Source of the DNA: Bacteroidia bacterium
Lineage (GTDB): Bacteria; Bacteroidota; Bacteroidia; Bacteroidales; CAJPTX01
Assembly: GCA_905373665.1 (NCBI GenBank)
Contig: CAJPTV010000047.1
Span: 1 to 16,227, forward strand
Reading direction: 5' to 3'
DNA: 16,227 nucleotides
Positions 14,406 to 16,227 of this stretch are shown here, piece after piece (the first letter of the stretch is position 1; every line of letters begins with the position of its first letter). Both the position numbers and the translations under genes were made by a program. The notes below the pieces were generated by a model. The model did not search any database. It saw nothing but the letters and a program-made list of their open reading frames with translations, and had not been told where the DNA came from.

Positions 14406-16187
14406 ATGAGGCAAATGTTCAAAGTTATGATGGCAGCGGCGCTGGTAGCGCTGCTGTGTTTGGGGAGTGTGGCGCGTGGATTCGCCCAAGGGGGCGCAGG
14501 ACGCCCGTTTATCACGAAGTGGCAAGGAAAGGCGGGCGAGGAGCTTAAGCTTCCGATCATAGGGACGGACTACAAGCTCGTGATCAAGAACGAAAAGGGC
14601 GAGGTGGTGAAGACCGAAGAGAAGGTGACTGTAACAGGAAAAGATGATTCATACTACCATCCCTTTACCCCCACAGCAGACGGCGTGTATACCGTAGAGG
14701 CTGGACCTGAGGGGGTGAGGTCTATGAAAATGAGAGTAAATGAGAATACTCCTATTACCAGTAACGCTGAATTGCTCAAGGTGGTGCAGTTCGGAACGGT
14801 AGCGTGGGAATCGATGAAAGAGATGTTCTATAAATGTGAAAAAATGACCTTTGCTGCGGATATAGATACACCAGACCTTACGAAGGTGACCAACATGTGC
14901 AGGATGTTCTATGGTTGCCGCATCTTTAACCAGCCGCTAAATAACTGGGATGTGAGCCAAGTGACCAACATGGGCGGGATGTTCATTAGCTGCAACGCCT
15001 TTAACCAGCCACTAAATAACTGGGATGTGAGTAAGGTGACCTACATGGGCGGGATGTTCTATGGCTGCCACGCCTTCAACCAGCCACTAAATAACTGGAA
15101 TGTAAGCCAAGTGACTAACATGCACGCGATGTTCCTTCATTGCAGCTCCTTTAACCAGCCATTGGAAAAGTGGGAGGTGAGTCAAGTGACCGACATGGGC
15201 GAGATGTTCTATAGCTGCGAAAAATTTAACCAGCCGCTAAATAACTGGGATGTGAGTAAGGTGATCGGCATGAGCGATATGTTCTATGGCTGCAGCGCCT
15301 TTAACCAGCCACTGGGGGAGTGGGATGTGAGTAAGGTGATCGGCATGAGCGATATGTTCTATGGCTGCAGCGCCTTTAACCAGCCGCTGGGAGCATGGAA
15401 GCTTCAGACTAAGATAGGAGGTCTGTCATCGACTGCTATGAGTGCAGTAAACTACTCCCAGAGCCTAATAGGATGGGCAAAACAAACCGATGGCGCATCG
15501 AATATCCCATTCGGAGAGGAGGTAAAAGGGCTTGTCTATAACGATGCGGGAAAAGAAGCTCGTGAAAAGCTTATCGCTCGTGGCTGGACATTTGAAGGTG
15601 ATATCTTTTACCAGCTCAGTGAAAAGGTGGCAATCACTCTCGACAAGGAAGGCGAAGGGACGCTCGCAATCGAGGGCTACAATGACGAGGCGCTCAAGAC
15701 GGTAGCCGTCGGCACAGAGCTTACAGTAATCGCTACGCCCAAAGAGGGCTATACGCTTACCTCGCTTACAGCAGGCACGCAAGACATCTTTGCAACAAAG
15801 AAGTTCACGGTAAAGAAGGCGGTGACGGTAAAGGCGGTGTTTGAGAAAAAAGAGAATAACGGAGGAGGGAATAATGGAGGTAACAACGGGGGCAATAACG
15901 GCGGCGGTACCTGGCAGCCCCAAACTCCGAAAGCAGTAGAAGATGCTGTGTTAGCCTCGCTCGCTGTTGCACCCAATCCGTTTACCTCGCAGCTGCGGAT
16001 AGATAATCCTGAGGGAGTAGCAGTGCGTTATGAGTTAGTTAATGGCTCGGGGGTCGTGGTACGTTCTGGGGCGTTCGTCGCCAGCGAGGTGATTGTTGAT
16101 ACAGAAGCGCTCCCCGCAGGGCTCTATTTTGTGTGTATAGAGGCGCAAAATGGAGCGAAGAGGGTGGTGAAAGTAGTCAAGTATTAG
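14406..16187 (+). CDS. BspA-like DUF285 surface protein with T9SS sorting domain
   Basis: Predicted secreted and surface-attached protein of 593 residues. Residues 1-28 are a signal peptide (MRQMFKVMM, hydrophobic core, cleavage likely after GFAQ). An N-terminal module (about 30-135) precedes seven full 25-residue DUF285 leucine-rich-type repeats plus a degenerate first one (about 139-331). Then come a linker with YNDAGKEAREKLIARGWTF, a divergent InlB-B-type beta domain (about 401-481, ATPKEGYTL then VTVKAVFE), an Asn/Gly-rich spacer (about 482-501), and a type A T9SS sorting domain (510-593, APNPF, LPAGLYFV, end VKVVKY). BspA-like proteins of oral Bacteroidota bind host matrix or other bacteria; that role here is inference. 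The frame is open back to 14328, but that start would bury the signal peptide. ATG 14415 is an alternative, with GAGG just before it. Confidence 0.9.
   Translation: MRQMFKVMMAAALVALLCLGSVARGFAQGGAGRPFITKWQGKAGEELKLPIIGTDYKLVIKNEKGEVVKTEEKVTVTGKDDSYYHPFTPTADGVYTVEAGPEGVRSMKMRVNENTPITSNAELLKVVQFGTVAWESMKEMFYKCEKMTFAADIDTPDLTKVTNMCRMFYGCRIFNQPLNNWDVSQVTNMGGMFISCNAFNQPLNNWDVSKVTYMGGMFYGCHAFNQPLNNWNVSQVTNMHAMFLHCSSFNQPLEKWEVSQVTDMGEMFYSCEKFNQPLNNWDVSKVIGMSDMFYGCSAFNQPLGEWDVSKVIGMSDMFYGCSAFNQPLGAWKLQTKIGGLSSTAMSAVNYSQSLIGWAKQTDGASNIPFGEEVKGLVYNDAGKEAREKLIARGWTFEGDIFYQLSEKVAITLDKEGEGTLAIEGYNDEALKTVAVGTELTVIATPKEGYTLTSLTAGTQDIFATKKFTVKKAVTVKAVFEKKENNGGGNNGGNNGGNNGGGTWQPQTPKAVEDAVLASLAVAPNPFTSQLRIDNPEGVAVRYELVNGSGVVVRSGAFVASEVIVDTEALPAGLYFVCIEAQNGAKRVVKVVKY
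14895..15398 (+). repeat. DUF285 coding repeats, 75-bp period
   Basis: Seven consecutive 25-codon units share the pattern MFYGCxxFNQPLNNWDVS followed by KVxxM. Units differ mostly at the residues after the Cys and in the Gly/Asn before the Trp. The last two units are identical over 65 bp (15246-15310 and 15321-15385). Confidence 0.95.
16104..16133 (+). repeat. 30-bp sorting-domain block, identical to 65-94 (inverted)
   Basis: This stretch encodes EALPAGLYFV of the sorting domain and matches the minus strand of 65-94 without mismatch. Confidence 0.9.
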
Positions 16188-16212
16188 TGTCTATTTTACA
16201 CGCAGAGAAAAC

Positions 16213-16227
16213 GCCCTCAAAAGGGGC
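16213..16227 (+). terminator. Probable terminator hairpin, cut by the window end
   Basis: GCCCT (16213-16217), loop CAAAA, then GGGGC (16223-16227) form a 5-bp stem with one G-U pair, 25 bp after the DUF285 gene stop. The AAAAC just before the stem suggests it continues symmetrically into a T-run beyond the edge, which cannot be seen. Confidence 0.5.

Noticed and set aside
14895..15398. Regular 75-bp repeats as a possible CRISPR-like array
   Set aside because: The repeats are in frame, coding for DUF285 units, with no unique spacers of fixed length between identical repeats.

Overview
The window looks like a chromosomal segment from a Bacteroidota bacterium, most likely Porphyromonas or a close relative. 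The evidence is: two secreted proteins that end in type A sorting domains of the type IX secretion system (T9SS, closing KVIKY and KVVKY); a BspA-like DUF285 repeat protein; the Bacteroidota-specific second EF-G; and several good matches to the Bacteroidota promoter -7 box TAnnTTTG. Genus assignment is inference from protein style only. No tRNA, rRNA, CRISPR array, IS element or phage gene was seen.

Layout. Left end, minus strand: a 1083-residue surface protein (11-3262) with three 200-residue tandem repeats, three Ig-like domains, a BACON domain and a sorting domain. Next, also minus, come a cytosolic 5'-nucleotidase of the cN-I type (3349-4344), a 224-bp gap rich in short repeats and hairpins, and the EF-G paralog (4569-6722), which lacks the catalytic switch II histidine. 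Further right is a minus-strand cluster read in the order HEAT-like protein with a His/Cys tail (12805-13437), mutS (10120-12750), a membrane-anchored DtxR/FeoA-type protein (9046-10104) and feoB (6830-9043). Gaps inside it are 54, 15 and 2 bp, so it probably forms one operon with ferrous iron uptake at its distal end. Right part, plus strand: plsY (13531-14181), divergent from the cluster, then a 593-residue DUF285 surface protein (14406-16187) with its own sorting domain.

How they fit together. FeoB and the DtxR/FeoA protein should act together in Fe(II) import and its control at the inner membrane. Three of the four proteins in that cluster carry extra His or Cys clusters in tails. MutS, PlsY, EF-G2 and the nucleotidase are housekeeping or growth-adaptation genes. 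The two surface genes at the ends point outward and share near-identical C-terminal sorting domains, including 30 bp of identical DNA in inverted orientation.

The most interesting items are the membrane-anchored DtxR/FeoA protein with the His/Cys-tailed protein in the same operon, the degenerate GTPase site of EF-G2, the pair of nearly abutting divergent -7 boxes at 13490-13508, and the unexplained repeat cluster at 4419-4566.
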